DNA from: Burkholderia humptydooensis
Lineage (GTDB): Bacteria > Pseudomonadota > Gammaproteobacteria > Burkholderiales > Burkholderiaceae
Assembly (NCBI RefSeq): GCF_001513745.1
Contig: NZ_CP013382.1
Coordinates: 248,001 to 312,000, forward strand
Length of the DNA stretch: 64,000 nt
Direction: 5' to 3'
Shown one piece after another: positions 28,618-38,348 of the stretch. Below the pieces are notes generated by a model. The model was not told where the DNA came from and did no database searches. It was given only the letters and a program-made list of their open reading frames with translations. The position numbers were made by a program, and so were the translations under genes. Within the stretch, counting starts at the first letter, position 1, and every line of letters starts with the position of its first letter.

Positions 28618-31600
28618 GCGACTTTCTCCTGCGGGCGGCGAGGGTTGTCGCGCCACTGCCGGAACAGGGCGGCGACGTTCTGTGCTCGTGCGTCGTCCAT
28701 CACGAGCGTCCAGTGGTCTGCGTCGAGCGTGTGGCGCTCCGCGTGCATGTCCCAGCCTTGCCAGTCGAGTTCGGCCGGTCGCCAGCGGGGCGGGCGGTGC
28801 GCGGCGGCGATCCACAGGCAGCGGATCGGCAGCGGGGCGGGCGCGTGGTGGCGCGCGAGCAGGCCGAGCAGGTCGCCGACGCGCGTCAGCCAGCGCTGCG
28901 CATCGGCGGCGCTCGTGCGCTCCGGCAGCAGCCCGGCCGTTTGCGCGGCGCGCACGAAGCACGCGGTCTGTTCGTCGGCGTCGAGCTGTTCGAGGTCGTC
29001 GGGCAGCGGCACGACGGCGTGTCCTTGTGCGAGCAGACGCAGCAGCGACGCGCGATCGTCGTGATCGAAATCGGCGCGGCAGACGGGATCGAGCAGCGCG
29101 AGTTCGACCGTTTCGCCGCGCTCGTGCAGCAAGCGCGCGGCCTCGGCGGCGACGGACGCGCCATAGGACCACCCGATCAACGTATACGGCCCGTGCGGCT
29201 GCGACGCGCGGATGGCTTGCACGTAGCGATCGGCGAGCGCGCCGAGATCGTCGGGCAGCGTCGCGTCCGTCGCGCGCAAGCCGTGAACGCGGCAGTCCAG
29301 ATGCCGCGCGAGCGGCATGTACGCGGCGAGCTCGCCGTCGGACGCGTGGAACATGAACACGCGCGCCGGATCGCGCCCTTCGGCGAGCGCCACCAGGCAG
29401 CCGCCCGCATCGGCTGCCACGGCCGCTTCGGACGCGGGCGGCGCGTTCAGCGTCGCGCAGAACGCGCCGAGCGTCGGTTCGGCGAAGAGCGCCTGCAGAC
29501 TCGCGCCGCGCATGCCGTCGCGATTGAGCTGCGCGATCATTCGCGTCGCGATCAGGCTGTCGCCGCCGGATTGGAAGAAATCGCTGTCGCGATGGATAGG
29601 GCACTTCAGCAGCGCCTGCCACACCGCGCCGACGCTGCGTTCGAGCGCGGCTTGCGCTTGCGGCTCGCGCGGCGGCGCGACAGGCGCGACAGGCGCGGTC
29701 GACGTGTTCGACGCGCGAGCCGCGCGGCTCGGCGCACCTTCGTTCGCTTCGTCGCGTCGCGCCGCGTGGCGGTCCGCATGTCGATCGATGCGTTCGCATT
29801 GCCGGATGCGCACCGGCGGCAGCGCGTCGCCGCAGCGCGCGCGCAGGCCGCGTTCGAGCGCCCCGAGATCGAGCCGGCCGACGTGCGTCGCGCGTGCGAG
29901 CACCAGGTGCTGACGCAGCGGGCTGCATTCCTGCTCCGGCCATGCGAGTTCGACCGAAAAGCCCGCCTGCCCGAGCGCGTCGCGCCACGTCGGCAGATCG
30001 AGCATCGGCTTGTCGTCGGCCGTGCGGAAATCGTCGTAGCCGTTCAGGCCTTCGATGAAGCCGATGCTCGCCATCTGCAACGCGCTGTCGCGCTCGGTCG
30101 CCTCGATCATCAACAGGCGGCCGCCCGGTCTCAGCAGTTGCCCGAGGCAGCGCAGCGACCGCACGACGTCGCTCGCGTCGTGCAGCACGTTGACCGCGAC
30201 GACGATGTCGTAGCCTGCTTCCGGATGCGCATCGAAATCGACCGGCGCGTTGATGTCGAAGCGCGCGTAGTCGAGCTGCGCGTGGCCGGCGAAGCGCTCG
30301 CGGGCGGCGTCGAGGAACAGCGTCGACACGTCGGTGAAGCGGTAGCTGTGCAGCCGGCCGTCGAGCGCCGGCACGAGGTGGCGCGTCGTCGCGGCGGTGC
30401 CGGCGCCGACTTCGAGCACGCGCAGCCCGCCCGAACGCTCGCCGAGCGCGCGCGCGATCTGCGCGGCGCCGCGATTCAGGCAGTCGATCGCCGGATTGTC
30501 GCTGTACAGCGCGCGGGTGATCGCATCGTCGTCGTCGAACAGCAGCGCGAGCGGCGCTTGCGTGCCGTCGAACAGCGCATCGTGACGCGCGATGCACGTA
30601 TCCAGATAGGCGCCGAGCGTGCGGCTCCAGCCGGCTTGCGGTAGCGCCTCGGCCGGGTCGGGAACCGTATCGAGCGCCCGTTCGCCGACGAACGCGTCGC
30701 CTTCGCGGCGCAGCCAGCCGCGCTCGGCCAGCGCGAGCAGCCATTGCCGCGCGAGCCGGCGATACTGCGGCCGCGCGCGCAGGCGCGACTGCACTTCGTC
30801 GAGATCGTGGCGTTGCCCGGCCTGCGCGAACAGGCCGTGGCGATGCAGCGTCCGGGCGATGCCGCGCAGCGCGCGCGCCTCGAGCCAGTGCCAAGTCGCA
30901 TCGATTTCCGCGAGCTGCGACGCGTCGAGCATCGGCAGCGCAGACGTCAGGGTCAGCGGCGCGCCGATCTCGGGCGGCGGCGCGACCTGCGCGCCGGCGG
31001 CCGACACGACGATGTCGAGCGTGCGACCGTCTTCGGCGAGCGTCGCGTCGGCGTCGGATACGCCGTCCTGCGCGCGCAGCAGGTCTTCGATGTCGCGCAG
31101 ATCCATGCCCGCATCGCCGGCATGCAGCGGCCAGCGGCGGCGCGCGAAATCCACCCATGCGCCGTCGTCGCGCAGTTTCGCGAGCCCAGGCTGCGTCATC
31201 CGTTCCGGTTGCGCGGCGATTCCGCGCAGCAGGCATCGATAATCGTCGAACATCGCCTGCGCGGCGCCGTGCGCGAGCACGTCGTCCATGCAGTACCAAC
31301 TGAACACGAGATCGCCGTCGACTTCCATCACCTGATGATCGAGCCAGACCTGCGGCGTCTGAGTGAACACATGGACCGGCTCGCCGAACAGGCTCGTCAT
31401 CGCCTGATCGATGCTCAGGCCGTCGAGCGACATCCCCAGCATGCTCGTGAACACGACCGGCATCAGCGGCCGGCGAGGGTCATGCGCGCGGCCGCGCGAC
31501 AGCTCGCGCATCAGCTCGACGCCGTTGACCTGGCTGTGCGCGAGGCGCTGCCAGAGCCGCTCCTGCGTGCGCTCGATCGTGTCGCGCAGCGTCGGCGCGC

Positions 31601-34600
31601 CGTTCAGCGCGAAGTCGATCAGCAGCACCGACGTGAAATCGCCGATCAGTTGGGAGACCTGCGGATGATCGGGACGCCGGTTGAAGAACGTCAGGTTCAG
31701 CGTGAAATCCGGATGCCGGCTCCAGCGTTCGAGCGTGTGCGCGAAGAGCGCGAGCAGCGCGGCCGACGGCGTCGCGCCCCAGCGCTGCCATTCGCGTTTG
31801 AGCTTGTCCCAGTCCGCGCGTTCGAGGCGCGCCTGATATGTGGTGAAGCGGGGCCGCGCGCGGTCGGCGCGTTCGGGTTCGAGAGGCAGCAGGGGCGCGG
31901 GCGGCAACTGAGGGAGCGTGCGTTGCCAGTAGCGCCACGATGCCTGCCAGTCGGGCGCGTCGCGGCGCGCCTGATCGGCGAGCACGTAGTCGCGGAACGT
32001 GATCTGCAGCGGTTCGAGCGCCGCGCCGCGATAGGCGCGCGCGAGGTCGTCCATCATCACCTTGAAGCTCTGCACGTCGAACAGCAGCAGGTCGAGGTTC
32101 ATGTGGAGCCGGTAGCGCGCATCGTCGAGCTCGGTCACGACGAGCTCGAACAGTGGCCAGCGGTCGGCGGGCAGCACGCGGTACGACAGTTCGTCGCGGG
32201 TGTGTTCGAGCGCGCGCGCCTGATCGTCGGCGGCGAGGCGCTTCAGGTCGCGCCGCTGCGGCCGGTAGACGGGCACGTCGCGCAGGATGCGCTGGCGGCC
32301 GTCCGAATCGACGATCATCCGCAGCATGTCGTGACGCGCGACGAGCGCGTTCCAGGCGGCCTCGAAGCGTGCGAGGTCGAACGTGTCGCGCCGCATGTCC
32401 CATTCGAACAGCACGTGACACGCGACGCCGCCGTACGCGATCAGATCGGTGCGGCCGAGCCAGTACGCATGCTGGATCGGCGTCAACGGGAACGGCTCGA
32501 AGCGGTTCGCGGGATCGTGGATGAGCGCGCCGGCGTCCGAAGCGGGCGCGCTGGCGTCGGCGGGCGCGGATTCGACGATCAGCCGGCCGATTCCGGCGAC
32601 CGTCATGTCGCGATACGCGCGCTCGGCGTCGAGCTTGACGCCGAGCTGCGATTCGACCGCGCTCCGCAATTCGAGGAACAGCAGCGAATCGAGGCCGAGC
32701 TTCAGCAGATCGCGTTTCGGCGTGAGTTGAGCGAGATCGTCGAGCTTCAGTTGCGCGGCGATGCGCGCCGTCAACCATTGGCGGACGGCATCGGCATCGC
32801 GCGGATCGGGGCGCGCGGCGGCGGGCGCCGCCGAAGCGGCGCGGGAGGCCGCCGTCGGCGAGCGCGCGAGCCGCGCGGATGGCGTATCGGCGCCGGCGTC
32901 GAACAGCGCGCGGCGGCCGGCGTCGAGCCGCTCGCGCAGCACGCGCATCGCGAGCCGGTATGGCGCGCCGCGCATCACGGCCTGTTCCAGATGCCACAGG
33001 CCTTCCGCGCTCGACAGCACGCCCATCCCGCTCTCCGCGAGCTTGTGTTGCAATGCGGGCTCGGCCGCGCGTCCGGCTTCGCCCCATGCGCCCCACGCGA
33101 TGGAGATCACCGCCGGCGTTTCGCCGCTTGCGCGCGCTTCGGCGAGCCCGTCGAGATAGGCGCTCGCGAACGCGTGCGCGCCTTGTCCCGGCGCGCCGAG
33201 CGCGGCGGCCGCCGACGAATAGAAAAGCAGATAGCGCGCGTCGTGCGCGCCGAGCCAGTCGCGCAGCACGCGCGCCGCGTCGGCCTTCACCGCGAGCACG
33301 GGCGCGATGCGTTCGGCGTCGAGCGTGGCGAGCGGCGCATCGTCGAGGATGCCGGCCGCATGGATCGCGCCCGCGACGCCGCCATCCGCGTGCAGCGCGT
33401 GCAGCGCCGCCGTCAACTGCGCGGGTTCGGCGATGTCGCAGCGCACCCAGCGCAATTTGCATGCATGGAGCGCTTCGACTTCATGCTGGAACGCAGACCA
33501 GTCGTCATGCGCGCGAGGCGCGACGAGCGCGATGCGGCGTGCGCCGTGGCGCGCGAGCCAGCGCACGCTCAGCCGGCCGAGGCCGCCGAACGCGCCGGTG
33601 ACGACGTGCCAGCGTTCGCCGGCGAGCGCGCCGGCGGGCAGCGCGGGCGCGACGTAGGGTTCCGCCGCGAGCGATGGTGCATGCGCGCGGCCATCGCGGA
33701 CCGCGAGCCAGCGAGCGCCGCTGCCGAGCGCATCGAGCGCCGGCAGCAGATCGCGCCACGCGGCGGCCGGATGCAGGTCGATCGCGGCGAGCATGCGGTC
33801 CGGCCGTTCGGCGGCCGCGACGCGCAGCAGCCCCCACGCGGCGCGATGCGCGGGGTCGACGAGATCGTCGGCGTGGACCTTCCATGCGCCGCGGGTCACG
33901 ACGACGAGCGGCGCGCGGCTTGCTTCGGACAGCGCGTCGAGCAATGCCGGCGCGATCGCCTGTAGCGGCTTCTCATCCGGATCGAGGATGAACAATCGGC
34001 GATCCGCGTGCGGCGCGATCGGCATGCCCGCGTCGCGCAGCGCATCGGCGAACGGCGCCGACGCGGCGTGCAATGCGATGCCGTTCGCATCTGGCGACGC
34101 ATCGGACACGGGCCGCCACTGCCAGCCGTAATGCGTATCGCGCGCAGGCAGCGGCGCGGGCAGGCCGTCTTCGGGGGAGTCGGCGTCGAGCGGCCGCCAT
34201 GCGCCGGATTCGTCGCGCGCGTCGAGCGCGATCCGCGCCGCGCCGAACGGACTGGCGCACCAGCGCAGGCGCACGAGCGTCAGCCACGCCGGCGCGCGCT
34301 CGGGCGCGCGAATCGTCGGAGCCGCCTGGCCGCCGCCGTGGCGGCCCGCCAGTTCCGCGCCGCTCCGCGCGAGCCGTTGCTGCCATGCCTCGCGCCGGCC
34401 CGCGCAATCGGACCAGTCGGCGAGATACACGCCGTCGTCGGTGAGCGGCTGACCGAGCAGCGGATCGGCGTCGTCGGCGAGCCACGGCGCGACGCCCGCC
34501 GAGCGGCCCGGCGCGGTCGCGAGCACGATGTGCTCGCTGATGCCCGACGTCGGCGCGCCGTCGTCCGGCAGCCAGTCGATGCGCTCGAAGCCCGCCGCGA

Positions 34601-37600
34601 CGCATTGTTCCTTCCAGCGCGCGGTCGACAGGAACAGCTCGCCGCCGCGCGCGTCCTCGTCGTGCAGCGGCAGCACGAGCGGGCCGAATACGAAATCGAA
34701 GAGGCGCATCGGCCGCGTGATCTCGCGCATCAGCAGACGGCCGCCCGGCTTCAGCAGCGGCGCGAGGTTCGCGAGCGCGCGGCCGACGTGCTGCGTCGCA
34801 TGGATCACGTTGGCCGCGACGATCAGGTCGTATGCGCCCGCTTCGAAGCCTTGCGCATGCGCGTCTTTTTGCAGATCGAACACGCGATAGTCGACGCCTT
34901 CGTGAGCGGCGAATTTCTGCTCGGCGCGCCGCGTGAAAATCGGCGAGATGTCGGTGAAGTCGTAGCGGACGTTCGGCTCGCCGTCGAGTTCCGGCAGCAG
35001 CCACGCGGTCGTGCCGCCGGTGCCGCCGCCGACTTCGAGAATCCGGAATGGGCGGTGCCGGCGACGGTTCGTCTGCCGCTCGCGGACGAGCCCCGCGACG
35101 ACGCCCGCTGCGATCTGGTTGAAATAGCGCCCGAAGCTGAATTCCTGATACAGCACTTCGACGCCGCTCGACGCGCTGTCCGGGAAGATCACCGCGACCG
35201 GCTCGATGTCGCCGCTCATCATCGCGTGCAGGCTGTCTCCCGCGCGCGCGACGGTATCGGCGATCACGTCGAAGCCTTCGCAGCAGTCGCGCAGGATCTG
35301 CAGCAGCGCGTCGCGTTCCGCGTGGGGCGCCGCGAGCGCGGGCGCGTAGCGGTCGTTGTCGCGGCGGTAGTAGCCGTCTTCGACGCACGCATTCAGGAGC
35401 CGCACGAGCAACTGGCGATGGCGCGGCAGCAGACGGCCCGCGCGCAGGATGTCGAGCGCGGTCGCGCCCTCGTCGAAGCGCTCGCCGATGCAGCGGCGCA
35501 CGAGCCGATCGACGTAGATCGCATGCAACTGCGTGACACAGTCGTAGAGCCGTTGCAGGCGCGGCAGATCGAGCGATGCGGCGGCTGCGGCCGCGACCCG
35601 CCGGCCTTCGGCGAGCGCCGGGTCGACATCGCCGCCGTGCGCCGCGGGCGGTGTGACGGCTGCCGGCTGCGCATCGCGCCAATAGCGTTCGGCATCGAAC
35701 GGATAGCGCGGCGCGTGCAGCTTGCGGCCGGACGAAGGCAGCACGTTCGCCCACGGCAGCGCGACGCCCGCCGCATAGAGTTCGAGCGTCGCTTGCCGCG
35801 TTTGCGCGAGCGCGGGCTGTTGTCGGCGCGCGCTCGCGATCCAGCGCGCGCGTTGAGGCGACTCGCGCAGGCCGATCCCCGTCAGTTGCGCATCGGGCCC
35901 GAGTTCGAGAAACACGCCCGCGCCCTGTGCGATCGCGTGACGGACCGCGTCGGCGTAACGGACCGGTTCGCGCATGTGCCGGCGCCAATAGCCGTGCGCG
36001 TTGAGCCCATCGGCGTCGATCGGCCCGCCGAGCAGCGTCGACACGAGCTGCACGCGGCCGGGCGCCGCATGCAGTTGCGCAGCCGCGCGTTCGAACGTGT
36101 CGAGCACCGGATCGAGCAGCGCCGAATGCGCGGCGCCCGGGACCGTGAGCCGCGCGTGGCGGATGTCTTTCGCGGCGAGCGCGGCGGCGAGCGCGTCGAC
36201 TGCATCGCGACGGCCGGAGAACACGAGATGACGCTCGCCGTTATGCGCGGCGACGTCGACGCCGGCTTGCCTGGCGAGCGGCAGCAATTCGTCGGCGCAC
36301 GCGAATGCGGCGAGCATCGCGCCCTCCGCGCAGCGCTGCATCAGCGCGCCGCGCAGCCGGACGAGCGGCATCGCCTGCTCGATCTCGTAGTGTCCGGCGA
36401 CGACCGCGGCCGCGTATTCGCCGACCGAATGACCGATCACGATCTGCGGCTCGAGACCGAGTGCGCGCCAGTGCGCGGCCATCGCGAGCTCGAATGCGAC
36501 GATCGCGGGTTGCGCGTAGTCCATCCGTTCGAGCAGATCGCCGCGCTCGCCGGACATCGCGTCGCGCAGCGGGACGTCGAGCTCGCCGTCGCAGGCCGCG
36601 AAGCAGCGGTCGAGACACGCGGCGAACGCGGGCGATTGCCGATAGAGCGCCTGTCCCATGCCGGGCCAGTGCGAGCCCTGGCCCGTGAAAAGCCAGACCA
36701 TTTGCCCGGCTTCGCCGCTGCCGCGATGGACGAGCGCATCGTCTTCGCCCAGCGCGAACGCGTCGAGCGCCGCGACGGTTTCTTCGCAGAACGGCACCGC
36801 GAGCCGGTGCGGCAGGTCGAGCTGCCGTCCGCGCAGCGCGGTATGGAGCAAGTCGCGCGCGCCCGCATGCCGCAGCGCGTCCGCGTAGCCGCGCGCGAGG
36901 CGTTGCAGCGCGGGCTCGCTCGCCGCGCTCAGCAGCAGCGCCGCGCCGGCGTCCGGCTGCGCATGGTCGTCGCCGCCGACCGCCGCGCGCAACGCGTCCG
37001 GCAGCGACGCGACGACCACATGGCAGTTCGTGCCGCCGATGCCGAACGACGACACGCCCGCGACGCGCGATGCGTCGTCCCAGGGCTGCGCTTCGGTGGG
37101 CACGTAAAACGGGCTGTTGTCGAGGCCGAGCGCCGGATTCGGCTTACGGAAGTGCAGGCTCGGCGGAATCGCGCGCCGCTCGACGGCGAGCACGGCTTTC
37201 AGGAGGCTCGCGATGCCGGCCGCCGTATCGAGATGCCCGATGTTGCTCTTGACCGAGCCGAGCGCGCAGCGCGGCCCTTCGCCCGCCCGATGAAAGACGC
37301 CGCGCAGCGCTTCGAGCTCGACCGGATCGCCGAGCGGCGTGCCGGTGCCGTGCGCCTCGACGAGGCCGATCTGCGTGCTGTCGACGCCCGCGAGCATCAG
37401 CGCGTCGCGGATCGCGTCGCGCTGTCCGGCCGCCGACGGCGCGGTGTAGCCGACCTTGCGGTCGCCGTCGTTGTTGATCGCGCTGCCGAGCAGCACCGCG
37501 ACGACGGGGTCGCCGTCGCGCAGCGCGTCGCCGAGCCGACGCAGCACGACCGCGCCGACGCCGTTGCCGGCGAACGTGCCTTGCGCGTCGGCGTCGAACG

Positions 37601-38348
37601 GCCGGCAGCGGCCGTCCGGCGAGAAGATCATGCCCGGCTGATGCAGATAGCCCGCGTGCTGCGGAAACGATACGGCCACGCCGCCCGCGACGGCCATGTC
37701 GCATTCGCCGGCGCGCAGGCTTTCGCAAGCCAGGTGCGCGGCGACGAGCGAGCTCGAGCACGCGGTCTGCACGGCGAGCGCCGGTCCGCGCAGGTTCAGC
37801 TTGTACGCGACGCGCGTCGCGACATAGTCCTTGTCGTTGCCCATCAGCGACTGCAGGCCCTTGACCTGCGCGACTTCGGCGATCCGCAGCGGCTCCCTGC
37901 CCGGATACGTGCTGATGCGCGCGGACCCGAACACGCCGGTGCGGTGCGGGACGTCGCGCGGCGCGTAGCCCGCGTGCTCGAGCGCGTGCCAGACGATCTG
38001 CAGGAAGAGGCGCTGCTGCGGGTCGATCGATTCGGCTTCCTGACGGGAATAGCCGAACAGCGCGGCATCGAACGCGTCGGCGTCGCGCACGACGGCGCCG
38101 ACGTTGACGAAGTTCGGCGCGTCGATCGTCGCGGCGTCGAGGCCCGCGTCGAGCAACGCCTGCCGCGTGAAGCGGCGGCTGCATTCGGCGCCGGCGAGCA
38201 GGTTGCGCCAGAACGCGTCGCTGTCGTCCGCTTCCGGAAAGCGGCACGCGTGGCCGATCACGGCGATCGGCTCGCCGTTCGGGTAATGCGTCGCGAGCAG
38301 CGCGTCGAGATCCGCGGCCGGGCGAGCGGACGAGGTGGCTTTATCCAT
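28614..38348 (-). CDS. HMWP1/Irp1-like PKS-NRPS (KS-AT-MT-KR-ACP-Cy-MT-PCP-TE)
   Basis: 3244 residues, similar to Yersinia HMWP1 in size and domain order. KS about 25-455 (TACSSS near 196, HGTGT, NIGHLDTAAG); AT about 545-865 (GHSVGEYAAA near 640); C-methyltransferase near 1106 (LEVGGGTGG); KR from about 1580 (TGAFGGLG); ACP near 1886 (LGLDSLL); cyclisation domain about 1956-2353 with DLLLFD; second methyltransferase near 2646 (LEVGAGTAATT); PCP near 2928 (SGGDSL); thioesterase near 3061 (GWSYGA). By analogy it adds a dimethylated malonyl unit and the last cysteine, methylates the ring and releases the product. Odd: at the KR active site (around 1724) the usual Tyr and Asn are His and Ser (GQGAHAFASAYLD). 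The start overlaps the end of the MFS gene by 8 bases. Confidence 0.94.
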   Translation of the reverse strand: MDKATSSARPAADLDALLATHYPNGEPIAVIGHACRFPEADDSDAFWRNLLAGAECSRRFTRQALLDAGLDAATIDAPNFVNVGAVVRDADAFDAALFGYSRQEAESIDPQQRLFLQIVWHALEHAGYAPRDVPHRTGVFGSARISTYPGREPLRIAEVAQVKGLQSLMGNDKDYVATRVAYKLNLRGPALAVQTACSSSLVAAHLACESLRAGECDMAVAGGVAVSFPQHAGYLHQPGMIFSPDGRCRPFDADAQGTFAGNGVGAVVLRRLGDALRDGDPVVAVLLGSAINNDGDRKVGYTAPSAAGQRDAIRDALMLAGVDSTQIGLVEAHGTGTPLGDPVELEALRGVFHRAGEGPRCALGSVKSNIGHLDTAAGIASLLKAVLAVERRAIPPSLHFRKPNPALGLDNSPFYVPTEAQPWDDASRVAGVSSFGIGGTNCHVVVASLPDALRAAVGGDDHAQPDAGAALLLSAASEPALQRLARGYADALRHAGARDLLHTALRGRQLDLPHRLAVPFCEETVAALDAFALGEDDALVHRGSGEAGQMVWLFTGQGSHWPGMGQALYRQSPAFAACLDRCFAACDGELDVPLRDAMSGERGDLLERMDYAQPAIVAFELAMAAHWRALGLEPQIVIGHSVGEYAAAVVAGHYEIEQAMPLVRLRGALMQRCAEGAMLAAFACADELLPLARQAGVDVAAHNGERHLVFSGRRDAVDALAAALAAKDIRHARLTVPGAAHSALLDPVLDTFERAAAQLHAAPGRVQLVSTLLGGPIDADGLNAHGYWRRHMREPVRYADAVRHAIAQGAGVFLELGPDAQLTGIGLRESPQRARWIASARRQQPALAQTRQATLELYAAGVALPWANVLPSSGRKLHAPRYPFDAERYWRDAQPAAVTPPAAHGGDVDPALAEGRRVAAAAAASLDLPRLQRLYDCVTQLHAIYVDRLVRRCIGERFDEGATALDILRAGRLLPRHRQLLVRLLNACVEDGYYRRDNDRYAPALAAPHAERDALLQILRDCCEGFDVIADTVARAGDSLHAMMSGDIEPVAVIFPDSASSGVEVLYQEFSFGRYFNQIAAGVVAGLVRERQTNRRRHRPFRILEVGGGTGGTTAWLLPELDGEPNVRYDFTDISPIFTRRAEQKFAAHEGVDYRVFDLQKDAHAQGFEAGAYDLIVAANVIHATQHVGRALANLAPLLKPGGRLLMREITRPMRLFDFVFGPLVLPLHDEDARGGELFLSTARWKEQCVAAGFERIDWLPDDGAPTSGISEHIVLATAPGRSAGVAPWLADDADPLLGQPLTDDGVYLADWSDCAGRREAWQQRLARSGAELAGRHGGGQAAPTIRAPERAPAWLTLVRLRWCASPFGAARIALDARDESGAWRPLDADSPEDGLPAPLPARDTHYGWQWRPVSDASPDANGIALHAASAPFADALRDAGMPIAPHADRRLFILDPDEKPLQAIAPALLDALSEASRAPLVVVTRGAWKVHADDLVDPAHRAAWGLLRVAAAERPDRMLAAIDLHPAAAWRDLLPALDALGSGARWLAVRDGRAHAPSLAAEPYVAPALPAGALAGERWHVVTGAFGGLGRLSVRWLARHGARRIALVAPRAHDDWSAFQHEVEALHACKLRWVRCDIAEPAQLTAALHALHADGGVAGAIHAAGILDDAPLATLDAERIAPVLAVKADAARVLRDWLGAHDARYLLFYSSAAAALGAPGQGAHAFASAYLDGLAEARASGETPAVISIAWGAWGEAGRAAEPALQHKLAESGMGVLSSAEGLWHLEQAVMRGAPYRLAMRVLRERLDAGRRALFDAGADTPSARLARSPTAASRAASAAPAAARPDPRDADAVRQWLTARIAAQLKLDDLAQLTPKRDLLKLGLDSLLFLELRSAVESQLGVKLDAERAYRDMTVAGIGRLIVESAPADASAPASDAGALIHDPANRFEPFPLTPIQHAYWLGRTDLIAYGGVACHVLFEWDMRRDTFDLARFEAAWNALVARHDMLRMIVDSDGRQRILRDVPVYRPQRRDLKRLAADDQARALEHTRDELSYRVLPADRWPLFELVVTELDDARYRLHMNLDLLLFDVQSFKVMMDDLARAYRGAALEPLQITFRDYVLADQARRDAPDWQASWRYWQRTLPQLPPAPLLPLEPERADRARPRFTTYQARLERADWDKLKREWQRWGATPSAALLALFAHTLERWSRHPDFTLNLTFFNRRPDHPQVSQLIGDFTSVLLIDFALNGAPTLRDTIERTQERLWQRLAHSQVNGVELMRELSRGRAHDPRRPLMPVVFTSMLGMSLDGLSIDQAMTSLFGEPVHVFTQTPQVWLDHQVMEVDGDLVFSWYCMDDVLAHGAAQAMFDDYRCLLRGIAAQPERMTQPGLAKLRDDGAWVDFARRRWPLHAGDAGMDLRDIEDLLRAQDGVSDADATLAEDGRTLDIVVSAAGAQVAPPPEIGAPLTLTSALPMLDASQLAEIDATWHWLEARALRGIARTLHRHGLFAQAGQRHDLDEVQSRLRARPQYRRLARQWLLALAERGWLRREGDAFVGERALDTVPDPAEALPQAGWSRTLGAYLDTCIARHDALFDGTQAPLALLFDDDDAITRALYSDNPAIDCLNRGAAQIARALGERSGGLRVLEVGAGTAATTRHLVPALDGRLHSYRFTDVSTLFLDAARERFAGHAQLDYARFDINAPVDFDAHPEAGYDIVVAVNVLHDASDVVRSLRCLGQLLRPGGRLLMIEATERDSALQMASIGFIEGLNGYDDFRTADDKPMLDLPTWRDALGQAGFSVELAWPEQECSPLRQHLVLARATHVGRLDLGALERGLRARCGDALPPVRIRQCERIDRHADRHAARRDEANEGAPSRAARASNTSTAPVAPVAPPREPQAQAALERSVGAVWQALLKCPIHRDSDFFQSGGDSLIATRMIAQLNRDGMRGASLQALFAEPTLGAFCATLNAPPASEAAVAADAGGCLVALAEGRDPARVFMFHASDGELAAYMPLARHLDCRVHGLRATDATLPDDLGALADRYVQAIRASQPHGPYTLIGWSYGASVAAEAARLLHERGETVELALLDPVCRADFDHDDRASLLRLLAQGHAVVPLPDDLEQLDADEQTACFVRAAQTAGLLPERTSAADAQRWLTRVGDLLGLLARHHAPAPLPIRCLWIAAAHRPPRWRPAELDWQGWDMHAERHTLDADHWTLVMDDARAQNVAALFRQWRDNPRRPQEKVA

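Noticed and set aside
30744..33965. Plus-strand frame of 1073 codons inside the PKS region
   Set aside because: Same antisense artefact; no ribosome site, no motif.
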